Source: Nipponacmea schrenckii
Lineage: Eukaryota > Mollusca > Gastropoda > Lottiidae
DNA: 64,000 nucleotides
NCBI GenBank assembly: GCA_030562195.1
Contig: CM060200.1
Span: 8,556,001 to 8,620,000, forward strand
Direction: 5' to 3'
Shown here: one piece after another, positions 13,401-28,400 of the stretch
Layout: each line of letters opens with the position of its first letter
Numbering within the stretch: position 1 is the stretch's first letter
Made by a program: the position numbers and the translations under genes
Notes under the pieces: generated by a model
Told to the model about the DNA's origin: nothing
The model's database searches: none
The model's input: only the letters and a program-made list of their open reading frames with translations

Positions 13401-16400
13401 ACAATAGATCTTAGCATGAACATAAAATTTGAAAATTTTAAACTTGGTCAATAGGAGCTCTATTTATCAGTAAATATATCTGCTGCCATAAATAACATAA
13501 AAAAATAAATAAGTATAAAAAAAAGCAAAAAAAAAAAAGCAAGTAATTATCAATAAATGTGCATTTTATTATTGAAAGACGCTTAATAAATTGATTAAGT
13601 GTTTCTAAAATGACTTATTTTTGTCAGTTTTCCAAATTTTGTGGGATTCTGTAAGTTTATGACACCAGGTAAGTTCACTGATGTATATATTCACATATTG
13701 ACCATTCTTGAGAACTAAAATTTTATCTTCATGCTTAGACTCATTATACCTGTAAAAAACGTTCTTTCGTTCAGGGTATTGGAATTTCATACATAGTTTA
13801 GACTTTTGGTTATTCGTTATAAAATTACTGAAATGCTTGGTACTGGTCTTTACCTAGGTACATTGGTCTATACTCAGTTATGTGTCATATATTGTTTTAT
13901 TAAGATTTTGTAATGAAATTATAGGAGAATTTGGCTTTATTGATATTTCGTTCACATTGCTCAATCATTCTGGCCACTTGCAGGAAGTCATCTATTCAAT
14001 TACTTCAGCATCACTGAATACTAATAAAAAAAGATTTGATCTCGACTTTAAAATATTAGACACTCTATTTACACTACCATGTTACATTTCAATCTAACAA
14101 ATAGTTACATTACTTAACCACTCCGCGCACAAATATAGCCTTTTAAGACTGAATACATTCCATTTACTAATTACCGGCTTATAGATTGCCTAACTCTCTA
14201 TTTCAACAAGCTATTTTCGATTCTGAAACCTCAAGCCACCATGACGTATTTCAACAGTCGAGGTACAAGATACTCTTATCGATAAACAGACCTAATAGAA
14301 CGAGGTGTTACTCTCGTGGGTCTCTTAAAGTAATTGACACTTGAATATAAGTTTTATTTATAACGTACATAAATGATGTACGTGTAAGCTGCGTCAGTCT
14401 TAATTAGAGAACTTACATTAAAAGCATTTAGCTCCGAAACTTATTAATTGATGTGTTACACTTGAACAGACGAGATACGGCACTCAATTCGATGTTTGAT
14501 CAAGAGATATCGATATTGTTGAAAATACTAAAAGTCCATTGTGACTCTGTGTTTTCGCTTCTTCAATTTTCTACTCCAATGGTGAAAGTTCTGTAATCGC
14601 TCTGCAACATTGTAATGGAAGTCCGCTATAATTTACCGGAAGTCCAAAGTGTCACGTGACTCATGTAATTTAAATATTATCGTCGATACCAACAAGTTTG
14701 GCCAACCTTGGCAGGAAAGATTCTCTGGAACTTATTGTTATGCGTGTAATTAGTAGAATTTTTTCTACTACTCATGTAAAACAAGGTGGTTGCCGCTTTC
14801 CTTTTTAAGCTACCCGAAAACTTTATTTTCTACTCAATCATTACTGGTTCCTTCATATATTTTGATTAAAAAATTTCCACGAGCCAAGTCGGCACTCTTA
14901 TCCACGAATTCCACATATTAATATGTTGAATGAATCGTGAAGAAAATATTACAAAGGCCGCATTATGCTTCAATACCGAATAATGTATACATGTTTTTTG
15001 TTTTTTTTTAAACCATTAACCTACTTTTAGGAAGATGTCGAGAAAGAATCTGAAAATAGCTAGGTAATGTAATTACGGCTTAACGGCACTGTAAAATATT
15101 AAGCCAGATTATCTAATCTCAGATTATATGCCAATTATTCCAGATATATTAACAAAGATAATCTTCCTTGGGCTGGTATTGGAATTTCATACATAGTTTA
15201 GACTTTTGGTTATTCGTTATAAAATTACTGAAATGCTTGGTACTGGTCTTTACCTAGGTACATTGGTCTATACTCAGTTATGTGTCATATATTGTTTTAT
15301 TAAGATTTTGTAATGAAATTATAGGAGAATTTGGCTTTATTGATATTTCGTTCACATTGCTCAATCATTCTGGCCACTTGCAGGAAGTCATCTATTCAAT
15401 TACTTCAGCATCACTGAATACTAATAAAAAAAGATTTGATCTCGACTTTAAAATATTAGACACTCTATTTACACTACCATGTTACATTTCAATCTAACAA
15501 ATAGTTACATTACTTAACCACTCCGCGCACAAATATAGCCTTTTAAGACTGAATACATTCCATTTACTAATTACCGGCTTATAGATTGCCTAACTCTCTA
15601 TTTCAACAAGCTATTTTCGATTCTGAAACCTCAAGCCACCATGACGTATTTCAACAGTCGAGGTACAAGATACTCTTATCGATAAACAGACCTAATAGAA
15701 CGAGGTGTTACTCTCGTGGGTCTCTTAAAGTAATTGACACTTGAATATAAGTTTTATTTATAACGTACATAAATGATGTACGTGTAAGCTGCGTCAGTCT
15801 TAATTAGAGAACTTACATTAAAAGCATTTAGCTCCGAAACTTATTAATTGATGTGTTACACTTGAACAGACGAGATACGGCACTCAATTCGATGTTTGAT
15901 CAAGAGATATCGATATTGTTGAAAATACTAAAAGTCCATTGTGACTCTGTGTTTTCGCTTCTTCAATTTTCTACTCCAATGGTGAAAGTTCTGTAATCGC
16001 TCTGCAACATTGTAATGGAAGTCCGCTATAATTTACCGGAAGTCCAAAGTGTCACGTGACTCATGTAATTTAAATATTATCGTCGATACCAACAAGTTTG
16101 GCCAACCTTGGCAGGAAAGATTCTCTGGAACTTATTGTTATGCGTGTAATTAGTAGAATTTTTTCTACTACTCATGTAAAACAAGGTGGTTGCCGCTTTC
16201 CTTTTTAAGCTACCCGAAAACTTTATTTTCTACTCAATCATTACTGGTTCCTTCATATATTTTGATTAAAAAATTTCCACGAGCCAAGTCGGCACTCTTA
16301 TCCACGAATTCCACATATTAATATGTTGAATGAATCGTGAAGAAAATATTACAAAGGCCGCATTATGCTTCAATACCGAATAATGTATACATGTTTTTTG

Positions 16401-19400
16401 TTTTTTTTTAAACCATTAACCTACTTTTAGGAAGATGTCGAGAAAGAATCTGAAAATAGCTAGGTAATGTAATTACGGCTTAACGGCACTGTAAAATATT
16501 AAGCCAGATTATCTAATCTCAGATTATATGCCAATTATTCCAGATATATTAACAAAGATAATCTTCCTTGGGCTGGTGAAATTTTCCCAAATTGTATATT
16601 GTTTTGCGTTGTACGTCGTAAATCGCTTAGATTTATTTGACCTGCGAGGCCCACGATTGTAAATTGGCAATGAGTCTAAAAGCTTTCAGGTGAGTTTATG
16701 ATACATTCAAAGAAGACACTACACAATCCCTTAAAGATTTATATTATGTATGTAAATATCAATGTATATGGTAATTGTAGGCATAACTTAGTTGAAAATA
16801 ACACGAAGTTAATTGAAGATCGCTCATCAGAACTCCTCTTGAGGATTTTTTCTAGACACAAAATCATGGAAATAATATCAGGTGTCTTTATCATCGATCC
16901 TTTATACCCATGACCTGACATTTCCAACAATGTCAAACTATCAGCAATATGCAAACGTCATTGAATCATATGACAAAAAATTAGGTCCAATTTTTGCTGC
17001 AGACTGAGAGAGACGTTTCGAATAGTCTTGTTGATTCACGTATTTATAATTAATTGTATATTTATAATATATGAAAGTATAATTTTTTTATAATATATGA
17101 AAATATATATTATTAAAAAATATAGAGAAATTACAAACCTATCATTCCCTTGGTAAGAACTATTTAGTTCACTAATATTTTATTACTTTCTTATCTCTCT
17201 TTTCACATGTTTTATCAATAACAATTTGAAATGCTATTCAGTCTACCGTTTGATACGATTATGATTTGAGAAATTAAAACGGTATGACCAGATAATATTT
17301 AACAGAACATTTGAATTTGAAAGAATTGCCACACCTGCCTATAACATGAAACAAACAGACGTACGGCATATTTCATAGATTGATACCAAGACATACTATT
17401 CCTGGTTTTTAAAGTCAATGTTATGCAGTCTTATTAAAATTTCGTTTCATTTTTATCAGCTTATATTTTTGATTTAGCCAATTCAGTTTAGGTTTACGAC
17501 GGCGCAATCTTGAACGTTCGTCTATTTACCTTATTGATATGATCTGTTTTAACCAATGAAATTTTCGCCCTTTCAAGCGCTGGCAGAGAGTGATTTGATT
17601 TGATTGGTTAGAACAGAGGTCAACATGTTAGGTTAAAGGATAATCTAACGCACGTTCAAGAATCCCCAATTAAAGTGGCTTTAAACAAAAGTTAATAAAA
17701 AAAGAAACGAAAGTGGGTCTGTGAATTTTGAAGAATTATGTAGCAATATGGTTTTAAAACGATCTATCTTCGACGGAAGTAGCTCAGAGAATGAGTGATG
17801 CTATGAGTGTGAAATACATATATATATATATACATATATTCTTACCATTTAGTTCAACACTAGAGCAATGGGCACTATTAGTTTTCTACTTGGTTCGTTT
17901 GTGTGGTATTGTGTCATCTTCGTTTTAAAACTGTGCAGGTTTGTTTTTGTGTATGTGTTGGTGTTAGGACTTGTTGCGTGCTGTTTAAATGAAACATTTC
18001 CCCGATTCACTGCTTCAACGCATTGTTTTAGAACACTAAACAGACCTTACATATGTTGTCTAGTGCTTCTTTAACTCTATTCCAAGCCGTGGATGAAGGT
18101 TTGTTTGAACAAGAATACGAGCAACAAATCTGTATTGATATACGCTGTTGATTGAAACACAATGAAATCTTCACAAGTAAAGATAAATATATCAATTTGT
18201 AGAATGCTACATGTTTACAACAAGTCAATAAGACTAGAGAGTGATGAAATTATTTACGACCATCATTTACTTGATTATTTCTTCAATAAATATAGTAAAG
18301 AGATTGAAAAAGGCGGTGTAGATTCACTCAATATGCCAAAAGACTAATTTATTCGTATCAATAACGACTCCCTAGAGAAGGCTACTAAACCTTTAAGTGC
18401 ACTAAATAGATCTCTTGGTGGAATCAAAGCCAACATTCGACTTTTTGCTTTTTGTATCAGTTTCCTTCAAATAATTTAATTAAAACTTTTATCCACGAGG
18501 ACAAATTTAAAAAGATCTATGACCAATAAGATTTCACACGAAAAGAAAAGAAAGACAAACATATTAAGAATTTAAGAAAAAAAAATAAATCAACCGTAAA
18601 TGAAACATCGAGAAAAGATTTGCTCTAATATCAATGGATATCTTATTTTTGTGGGCATGTGTTGGAACAGCTACCATCTTAATAACTTGACTATTATCGA
18701 CCGTTACTATAGGTTGCTAATATTTATCAGGGCCCTTCGTGGCTTCTTTTTTCATCATTCCAATTTTCCACTAGATGTCTGTATGTAATTTTAGAGCTGC
18801 TTAACAGTTGCTGATAAGAGAGGCTTATCACATTTAAAAACATTTTCGATATATTCGTTATTAAACGCTTCGTTTCAGTGAAATAGCCCGCAGACGTTTG
18901 ACTTGAAATATATGCTATCAGTGTCCATGATACGCAAACGCAGATACGATTCTTTACAGTTCCAAGGCATGCCTTCATTATTATCGAAATTCAGCTGGTT
19001 GTTTAAGAGGTCACTATATTAAAACTATCAAACATTTGTTATCATCATATACGAGATATAATGTGCAGGTGGCAAAAGGAAATCGTATAAGATAGAACAT
19101 AACGGTATTTTGTCTTGAAGAAACAAATCCCCTCCCAAAAAAGATTTTCTAATTCTATGAGATTGGTGGGTATATCTTTAACGTGTACTCTGAATGAAAA
19201 ATATAACCCATTGTCTATCGTATTTCTACTAATAGTGAATTAAGTCAATCAATATACAAAAATATAGGCCTATACATACGTATTCATCCAAGAGTTTAGC
19301 ATTGAAGACAATTGGCTAAAATATCAGCCACAGAAATAGAATTTTCAAATCAAGCGCCACATCACAAACTCTTCGGCACAGTTCAAACATGATTGTCAAC

Positions 19401-22400
19401 AACTCATTATTTCCATGATCCCTCGTGAGAGATTGGAAATTCGTTTGACTATATAGTAATTACAAAGCATGGGTCGTGTGAATCATTTGTCTAGTTTTGT
19501 ATAACTTGATCTCAGGAGTCATGGAAATAATTAATTCTTGTATTCTTGGAGTTTGTAATAGGGACTGTACATCTTCATGGACACTAATGCTTAGTATATT
19601 GGTCTCTGCAATTGGGGATTAAACTCTAGTTATCATTTAAGAAAGTGTCTGGAATTTTCTTAGATATCAAATGCCTTTACTATATTACATATCTCTAGAA
19701 CCTAGTGTACACGTGAAAGTACCACCGTTAAGTCTCCAGCATAACTTTGAAAGGGTTTATTATTATTTTTCGGGGAAGGGTGGGATGAATTTATTTTATT
19801 GAGAAATTGGGATAAAAGATCTAGATCTGTTGGCTAATTTTCTTCTGTTCTGAGAAGTAGGCTATAGTACCTGTTATGTACAGATTATGTTTCTTTTCTA
19901 TGCACAAGATTTTTCAGATTTTTTGAATATTTTGACCTTATTTATCGGTCGATTTACTTGGTGTCAAAACTATACGACAGATCCCTCTATGATCCAATAA
20001 GTCTATAAAACTAAGCAATAATCCATTAAAATAAGTAATTTTGAGTCCAGTCTGATGAATATATATTCTTATTGATATAGTATAAAATTTTATGTCCATT
20101 CTAAGAGGTAGTATCACTTTGATTTTGCCTTTGGCTCACATTGATCTCCTTCTCTTGTAGGTCTTACAATTTATGAAAACTATATTCCAAAATCTAGAGA
20201 AATGTTTCGTGGGACGTTTTTAAAATAAAAATACCCTGTTTCATGCCAAAGCTATTTTAAAGGCATACATAAATCTTTTAAGTTCGAAATGTTGTTTTGG
20301 GGGGGGGGGGGTGCTAAACAACTACTACGTTTCCTACGCATTCGAAAGATTTCAAAACTATCCGCCATGTCTCGTTTAAATAAAACACCAAATAGTAGAC
20401 TTAGTTTTAAATGAACTCTTGTAAAGCAAATTCAGTTTGATCAAGTAGATACATGGATGTTAATAGGATATTTTAGGAATATTTCCCGGTATATTTTACC
20501 ACGTAGTTGATAATGAAGCCATATACATGTATATGTCAATCTTAACCATGTTATAGATTAGCTGTTTCTCCAGGTTTTAAATAGAAAAGCAAGAAACAAT
20601 CCTTCTGATCAAGGGTCAAAATATGTTTAAAAGCCACACATATTTCTTCCAGTTCAACATAGTCGAATGGATGTTATTCATATAGTACTTATAAATAACA
20701 CAAGACAATAATTATTGGATAAAAACCAAATGACAACACGGGTGACATTTGATGAAACGTTATGTATCAATGTATTAAAATGTGTGTATTTATCCCATAA
20801 TTATTGTGTTATACATGTGATCCACGCTTCTAAATGTCATTCAAATCTTATATTAAATTACTTGAATAGAGTTTGATATAAGACCATGTTTAAAAGAAAT
20901 ATTAGTTCATAACATTGTGTTGTTGTCTTGTAAACAATATTCTTACTGAATATTTATTTTTTATGCCATTGTATCATGTAATTGTTAGAAATTGTGTAAG
21001 TATTACAAACTCGAGGGATCAGATTGACGTCAAAACTAATATTTAATTCATAAAATTTACCAGTTATCGTCCGTAGAGGATTCTAATATTACATGTAAGG
21101 TAGTGTAGATGGGGACACTATATTCAAATATAACACTACTTTTGGGTTTTAATTTATGTGCTGTTCTATATACACACGTTAATGACACTTTGTACAGCAA
21201 TGAAAGGTCTTGACCATTATAATATAGTGAAATACATTTCTTAATAGGCCGAATTTATTTACACAAATAACCACTTCGTTCTTAATATATAGCAGACCTG
21301 ACTCATGGAATTAATATCATCATTCAATTTATAATGAAATCATTAAAATTGATGCATACATATTGATTTCATTAAAAAAATGCACCCAATTTGTCTGTTT
21401 GGTAACTAAAAATTAACGAGTGTTCTATTTTTTATATTTCAGAATCTGTCGGTATCTGTATCCGTACTGACGTTGAGTGCAATCAGCATTGAGCGATGGT
21501 ACGCAATTTGTCATCCACTCCGATTCAAATCAACATTATCCAGGGCAAGAAATATGATCATCATCATCTGGATTGTTGCCGCAGGCGCAGCGTTACCTGA
21601 GCTAATTGTTGCCCAAACCTACCCATATGTTTACAAACCACCATTTACATCGTTCTTACTGACATCATGTCGTCCATCTTGGGATCCATGGGTACAATCA
21701 ATCTATCAAACAGCATTAATGATCGTCATGTATTTATTCCCATTGACGTTAATGGCTTTAACTTATGCTAATATAGCATACGTATTGTGGCGTAAAGAAA
21801 TACCCGGAGAAATACGTAAGTATGAACTGTCTTTATTGCTAACGACGGTCAGTCTTTATCTTGAATGGTAATACATTTGCCTTTCTGTCAACTTAAGCTA
21901 TTCCGAACAAGAAGTTCGGTAGAAAAAAAAGTGCAATCGAGTACGTCGTTAAAAAAATAAATATGTATAATTTATATTATATATAAAATATAAAAAAATA
22001 TATCGGGAAGAGTCTGGTAAAATACATTATTTATAACATGCTCATGTCTAAATGGCATTTATGGGAAAGCTTAAAACTACCACATATGGGGCGCATGAAT
22101 GTATCTACGATAATTAGGAATAATTTTTAAGCTTATCGAAAATACACATTTTATCTTTTGAAAGGATTGGCTTTAAAAAAGGGTTTTATCTTTGTATATC
22201 AGTAAGATATGCTAGTGTGTTATTAAAACAGCCCTGATAAAACTTTGAGTAAAAGTGAAAACGATTAAGCCGAATTGTTGAAGATAATAGAGGAATTGTT
22301 TTGACATGAGTAAAATGAAGTGAGAGTAAAGTCTTGATTATATTACTTAGTAGAATTATTAAGTGGAAGTTTAAGTGAAATGTGCCACGACTTATTGTAA

Positions 22401-25400
22401 AGATACGTATAATGACATGAACACGACTCCAGTCCTTTGATATTGGCATCAAGAATGAAGCATAAACTATGTGTTAACGAGTCAAATGAGGCATACATAA
22501 GAACCTGACTGGATTTCTAATTCTATTGATGAAAGCCAATGTTCTGCAAATTTCGACGAGGATTTTCATTATTGTTTTCTGTTTTCCCTTTCAGTATATT
22601 TCCCCTCATTCATCATAATTTTATGTTGATGCTGGAGGTAAAAAAGTCGTAACTATCTGTTCTCGTGAATTTCTAGATTTCATTACTTCCATTTAATAAA
22701 TTACTTATTGGCAGCTGTCCATGATTTACATACCAAATTTCTCAACTAAAATGTACCATACGAATCTGATTAGTAATACGGTTACCTACGTCAATTACTA
22801 TCCAAACTATTTTCAAACTTGTTTCAAATAGTACTTCTCACACAAGGTATTAATTGTTAAATATTTTATTTTACATCTTTAATTGAAGTTATAGTAATAT
22901 TGTGTTTTCTCAACAACTTACTGCATTTAAATCTGCAAGTACAGTTACAGTGGAGTGCCTTCGATCTAATCTTTCTTTCTAGATGGTTTCTTCGGCCTTC
23001 ATCGCCTATAAGGGCGAAAACAAAACCAAAAAAAACTAGAACTGTGAACAGAGTGGGAACAACCCCTATGGGGCCACTTGATACAAGGTCACGTGATATA
23101 GCCTTTTGAATTTGTAAACACTCAAAACAAACTTAACAACCATTATAAGCATATGTATGGACGACTTAGGTCAAGTACATTTTACTTGAAAATATTAAGG
23201 TAATTGAAGGTCAAGGTCACGATATAGCCTTTTGAATTTTTTTTAAAAACTAAAACGGGTACAAAAAAGTTGTTGTCGACCATTATAGGCCTATGTAAGG
23301 ATAGCTAATGTCAAGAACATTCTACTTGTAAAAAATTCAGGGTCATTGAAGGTCAAGGTCATTTCATATAGCCTTTTACTTTTTTCAAAAAATCGATCGG
23401 GCTTAAAAAAAAATTAAATTTGAAAATGAAAATTCTGTTTTCAACAAGTTTTAGATAAAGTAACAAGGTTTCAAAAAACACCAAAATCGTACAAATCGGA
23501 GAAAAATTAGCTGACTTATTAAAAGTGTCACCGTTCTGTGATAACACATAAAGTTTCACTTCCGGTTGGAAATTTTTCCTCTAATCATCGGGTTCTAATT
23601 ATGCCTGATAGTTTATATGTATAGCTTTTGTACTCATTTCTTACATACACCGGAGGTTGGGTCACCTAAAGTGGTTCTGAAAAACCAGAAATTCTCACGC
23701 AAAAACCGGAAGTGGTAGAAAATGTTTTATGATGCCTTTTTATTTTTATAGGCGACTTCTCTATATTCGGTAATTTTCAAAGCGATCGGATAAAAAAAAA
23801 AAAAAAACTAATGAAAACAAAGAGTGACGAATTTCTAATTTGCCACTCAAAAAGCAGAAAGGTTACAGAAAGGTCGAGACTCATTTTGTCGTATACGCAT
23901 CCGCAATACCTGACATACCAAATCCATGTGCACGTAATTAACCATGCGTGATTACATAATCCAGCCAGTGATTGTTGGGAAATATTTTTCCGTGAATACT
24001 CTTACGTCATTCTTCCTATCTTAAAGTCAGTATAGCATCCGTAAGCGTAAACATCGAAATTTTTTTTTTATCTGTTACGTTTCATGGACTGATAAAAAAT
24101 CACATCATCATATCACTTCACATTTATTTCGTGAAAAGGTATTTTCCTTTAATTATTGAAGCATTTATAGGCTTTTCCCTCATTACACACTGCATGGCGT
24201 TGTCCGTCTGCATGAGTCCATTCAGAGCAAAAGAGTAGGACGTTAAACTCCATTAATTTCATTGCATTTCATTTCCAACGTACATAGCTTGTACAAATAT
24301 CGTGTGCTAATTCTAGTAGCTCTCATACAGCTGGACCAGTATACAACACTCTAAGTAGTGTCACATTGAATCCGAACATAGCTCTATTTTGTGTCATGAA
24401 TCATAACGTTCCAATGAAGTGCTCTATCAATATATTTTCTAGCCTCGAGCACTTTGAAGTGAAAATGATAATGGACAACTTAGATTAAATATGATAAAGT
24501 CGAGAAAACTTCATTACCGTATATTAAATTTAGCATGGAATAGGAAACTATAAGTTAAAATATTTAATACCGTGTGTGAACTCGCTTTCGCATATTGTTT
24601 CCTAATGCAATAAATAGTGGGAAGGCCAATCATTTTGTTCTTGAGGAGACGGGTAAGGAATATTTGTCCGAGAAAACCGGAGGCTTGACTTATTCTCAGC
24701 AAAACTCAGACTACACTTGTATTAAATAATTTTATAGTTTTCATCCATTTCAAATAAAGTTCGCGGCTGCATCTTCATACACAGAGGTACGTTTGGCAAT
24801 TTAAAGTTGTATTGACAATGCGCTGATTGCAGTTGCCGTCGCTTCAGAGTGTCGTGACTTAATTTTTTAAGACACGGTAGCAGATTGAAGTATATGGATA
24901 TCGTCTTTACTCGGTAAATGTATCCTGTATAATATACAGCAGTAAAATTTCACTGAATCTATAAACAGCATTATAGAGAAAATCATCTCTTTCCGATTAT
25001 CTCTTCAGATCTAACTTGTATTTAGCCATATGAGGTTTGATCGTCTGGAACATCAATTAAGGTAGCCAGATTAGGGGTGTAGTGGGACCAGACATCGAAA
25101 ATATTGCATGCCGTTTACTTAACTTATGGATTAGAATTATCGCATGCTTAAATTCAATCGGGATATTCATAGATTTTTCAGTTTGAAAGAAGCATCAGTT
25201 ATAACACGCCGAAAGGTGTCGATTACAAGCTCTGTGAACCCGGCCTTCTCAACTATTATCTGTAAAATGGTCCATAATGATATCTAAGGGGTTGTCGACG
25301 TTCTTTCTATCGGAACACTCAGTAACTGCGAATCGGTCCGTCAACCACATTTCGATTTAATATTCGCGAGTCGACATAGTTTCTAAAGCTAAATGATCTA

Positions 25401-28400
25401 AAACCGATGAGCCAACAAACTTAAATTAAGGCAGATCGAGAGTTAAGAGTTTGTTACATAGTCAATAGGAATACAGACATGGATGTTGCATGCTATAGTT
25501 CATTTAGTCATTTATTTCATATTGAAACATATTTTTTTAGCATAGCATGATTAGATTTTGTACATTCAGCTGTATCTCTCAGGACAGACCCATTATCTGC
25601 AAATGACTATCAAGTTGAGCAAGCGGAAAATTAATGTGATTATAGTAATCCCCGAGTTCATATAGTATCCATAATCACGTCATATATATCATCTTATGTC
25701 GAAATATAATCCAACCTAATATTGGATATATGATAGGGTATAACAAAATGTAAAAGAATAGTCGTCGATGTTGCGCAAGAAGCACCCGATGGCACTAGTC
25801 ATTGGATGAGTCTACTACCTGACAACTTTAACTCGATTTTGACATACTTTGGCTGAGATCTAGATTGACGGAATCGTCTTGCACATACTGATTTGTATTC
25901 TTCAGAATGTCATTTATTGAACTTACCTTACTTACCTGTTATAGAGAGTCCAGTATTGGATGAACATAGGAAAAGTCTATCTTTCGCTGCCTACAGTAGG
26001 ATTGTATTTTGGCGTTTTTTGGGTGGTAAGCTCGAATCAATTTGGAGCGTACAAGACGTAATGGGTTTTCATATCGTCTCGATAAGATTCAGTAGATTTT
26101 TTGTCCGGATATCACCCGATGATAACAATCAGGTTCTGTAATTTTATGTCATCTATATTAAGATGAGATACGGAATGAACACGATTTGATGATGGATTTC
26201 AAATGCAATCCGGATATAGGCTGGAAATAATGTTCTCTCTCCAAATTTGATTCCGATCTTTCGTACATATATGCGTTCTGCTACTTTTTCGTGAACAATG
26301 TTATTACAATTATAAAGCAGTGAATTAAATACTATATTTCACGATTAACACGATTGCTTAACTGACCTTGTGATCTGATAGTATAACCCAGATAATCCCT
26401 ACCTCCCAGAAAACTATTTCAATCACGGGGACGCGTCTAAAGTTACCAATAATGTTAATAAAATGTCGTTCGACAACACTAATAAATGATGAAATAACGA
26501 TAAACCAAGAAGTTTGTCTACTAAAAATTACAAGAATCCGCAAGTGAAACACGGATCCCTTTAGAGCAAGAAATTTCCATATTTCGAATGTGATATTTAT
26601 ACTGCTCGACAGATAATCTATCTTCTTGTCATGGGAGTCACATTTACGTCTGTAGGTGAAAACAGTTAAATTATAAGTTAAAATGACAGTAAATGGAGAT
26701 GGCAATAGTCACTATTAACCGACATTAGCTGATAATCCAGCAAGTTTCAGTACACTATGTCTGTGATTCCAATGACATAGAAATAGAACTCTTGGAAGTA
26801 CATTATGAACGCTTTCACAAGCTAATCGTGAAAGCGACCAGTTTTCTATAACAAATATTGCCTCTTTAGTATGTAAACCATACTGTTATCCGCTTTAGGA
26901 CAATCTTGTGACTTTGGGGTCGTCTACATCTATGAATGGTATACATTGCAGCTGGAAGAAAATCTATGATTGATGGTAAAGGAAACAATACAGAAGATAA
27001 GCTACAATCCAGAAGAAGAGCTGCCAAAATGTTGATTACGATTGTTGTTGTGTTTGCATTATGTTATTTACCTGTTCATCTGCTCAATATGTTAAGGTTT
27101 GTGGCTTTTGTTATTTATGCCTACCGTACAATGTCCCTATCAACTGTCTCGTAGATTTCCCTACCAAGTAGCCCAATAATCATGGGGAACTTCAAAGTTC
27201 ACATTTTAATACAGACAAACATATTTTCCCTGAAAGGAAAGAATAAATACATTGTCTGAGCAGTGTCGTGAGATGGAATGTGTTTTGAATTGACATAATG
27301 TCTATGTCGAGATTAATTCTTATCTTCCGAGAGGTCGACACCAGACAGACATGAACACAACATTGATACTAACATACCGTTACTATTATATAGAAAGAAT
27401 GTTTCCAGATTTGATAGATATTGCAACACCAACAACATAACGTTCATAGAGATCTCATTTATGTCAAAATTTAAGATCAGAAGGAAAGGTTAAACGTAGA
27501 ATTCTTGTTACAAAAGGCATTCAAATCTAAAGGTTAGCTAAAAATCAATTGTCTTGATTTGTTATTAATATTTTGTAGATATTTTGGGGTATTAGCGGAC
27601 CTAAATGAAGAGACAGCCACTTTACAGTCACTGGCATCACATTGGTTACCCTATTTAAACAGCTCAATTAATCCAGTCATTTATAATTTTATGAGTGGTA
27701 GGTGGTTTGTTTAGCTTTTAAATCGCTATCTATGGAGATTGTCATATCTTGGCTAATGACTATCAATACTGATATAAATGATATACGAGAGTTTGTTCTT
27801 AACCTGTCAATTTTGACAATATTTTGAATCCCATATTGTCGAATCGCTTTCCAAAATGAGGTGGAATGAAAATGAACTATCGTTTCTATTCATTTTCCGC
27901 TCCGGGTTGGACTAATGATTGACGGAAATGTCATGTAATGCACAATGAGGTAAATTGTCTCAAAACAGTGTCAGTAGTTAGTGGTTTCTCTATATCCATT
28001 TACCGAGAAATATAACAAAGGGTGTAATAAAATATGTAATATAATATATAATAATATATGCACTACTTTTTAAATTACTTAAATAATATTTAAGGATCTG
28101 TTTAACAATAAAATGTTTTATTCAAACAGTTTCACGGATAAGAAACTCTATTTTAAAGGAGCAGTATGCAAAATTTTCTTTATTTAAACATCGTATCTTC
28201 TACCATATTTCATAAGTAAGCTATTGGCAGCCATGTACTTGGTGAAATTTTCAAGATTACAATAGACAGTTGATAAATTTTGGCCTTATTAGGATATAAG
28301 GCTTTATAATGGATCAATATAATTGCTTGAAACCCGAGTAGGAGACATATTTCTCTACAATTACGCGTATATATTGTTTAAACAGTTTTCTTACACTAAA

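Larger units (their letters stand above)
7462..21442 (+). other. Intron 1 of gene 1 (about 14 kb)
   Basis: Bounded by GTATGT and a TTTTTTATATTTCAG acceptor, both in phase 0. It contains a ~133-bp tandem array, a palindromic MITE, a 1400-bp tandem duplication, an AT microsatellite near 17816-17837 and a G12 run near 20299. No conserved exon or opposite-strand gene was recognised. Confidence 0.85.
21816..26951 (+). other. Intron 2 of gene 1
   Basis: A phase-1 intron of 5.1 kb with a GTAAGT donor and TACATTGCAG acceptor. It holds the AGGTCA repeat block at 23.04-23.9 kb and a SINE-like tail at 24.2 kb. Remaining sequence is AT-rich, and its short open frames have no recognisable motif. Confidence 0.85.

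Noticed and set aside
13882..15497. Identical 71-codon open frames at 13882 and 15282 as duplicated small genes
   Set aside because: They are identical only because the whole 1400-bp segment is duplicated; there is no domain or other sign of coding.
17770..17815. GAAGTAGCTCAGAGAATGAG resembles a tRNA D-arm/A box
   Set aside because: No B box or matching T-arm follows within the expected distance; AT microsatellite sequence comes next.
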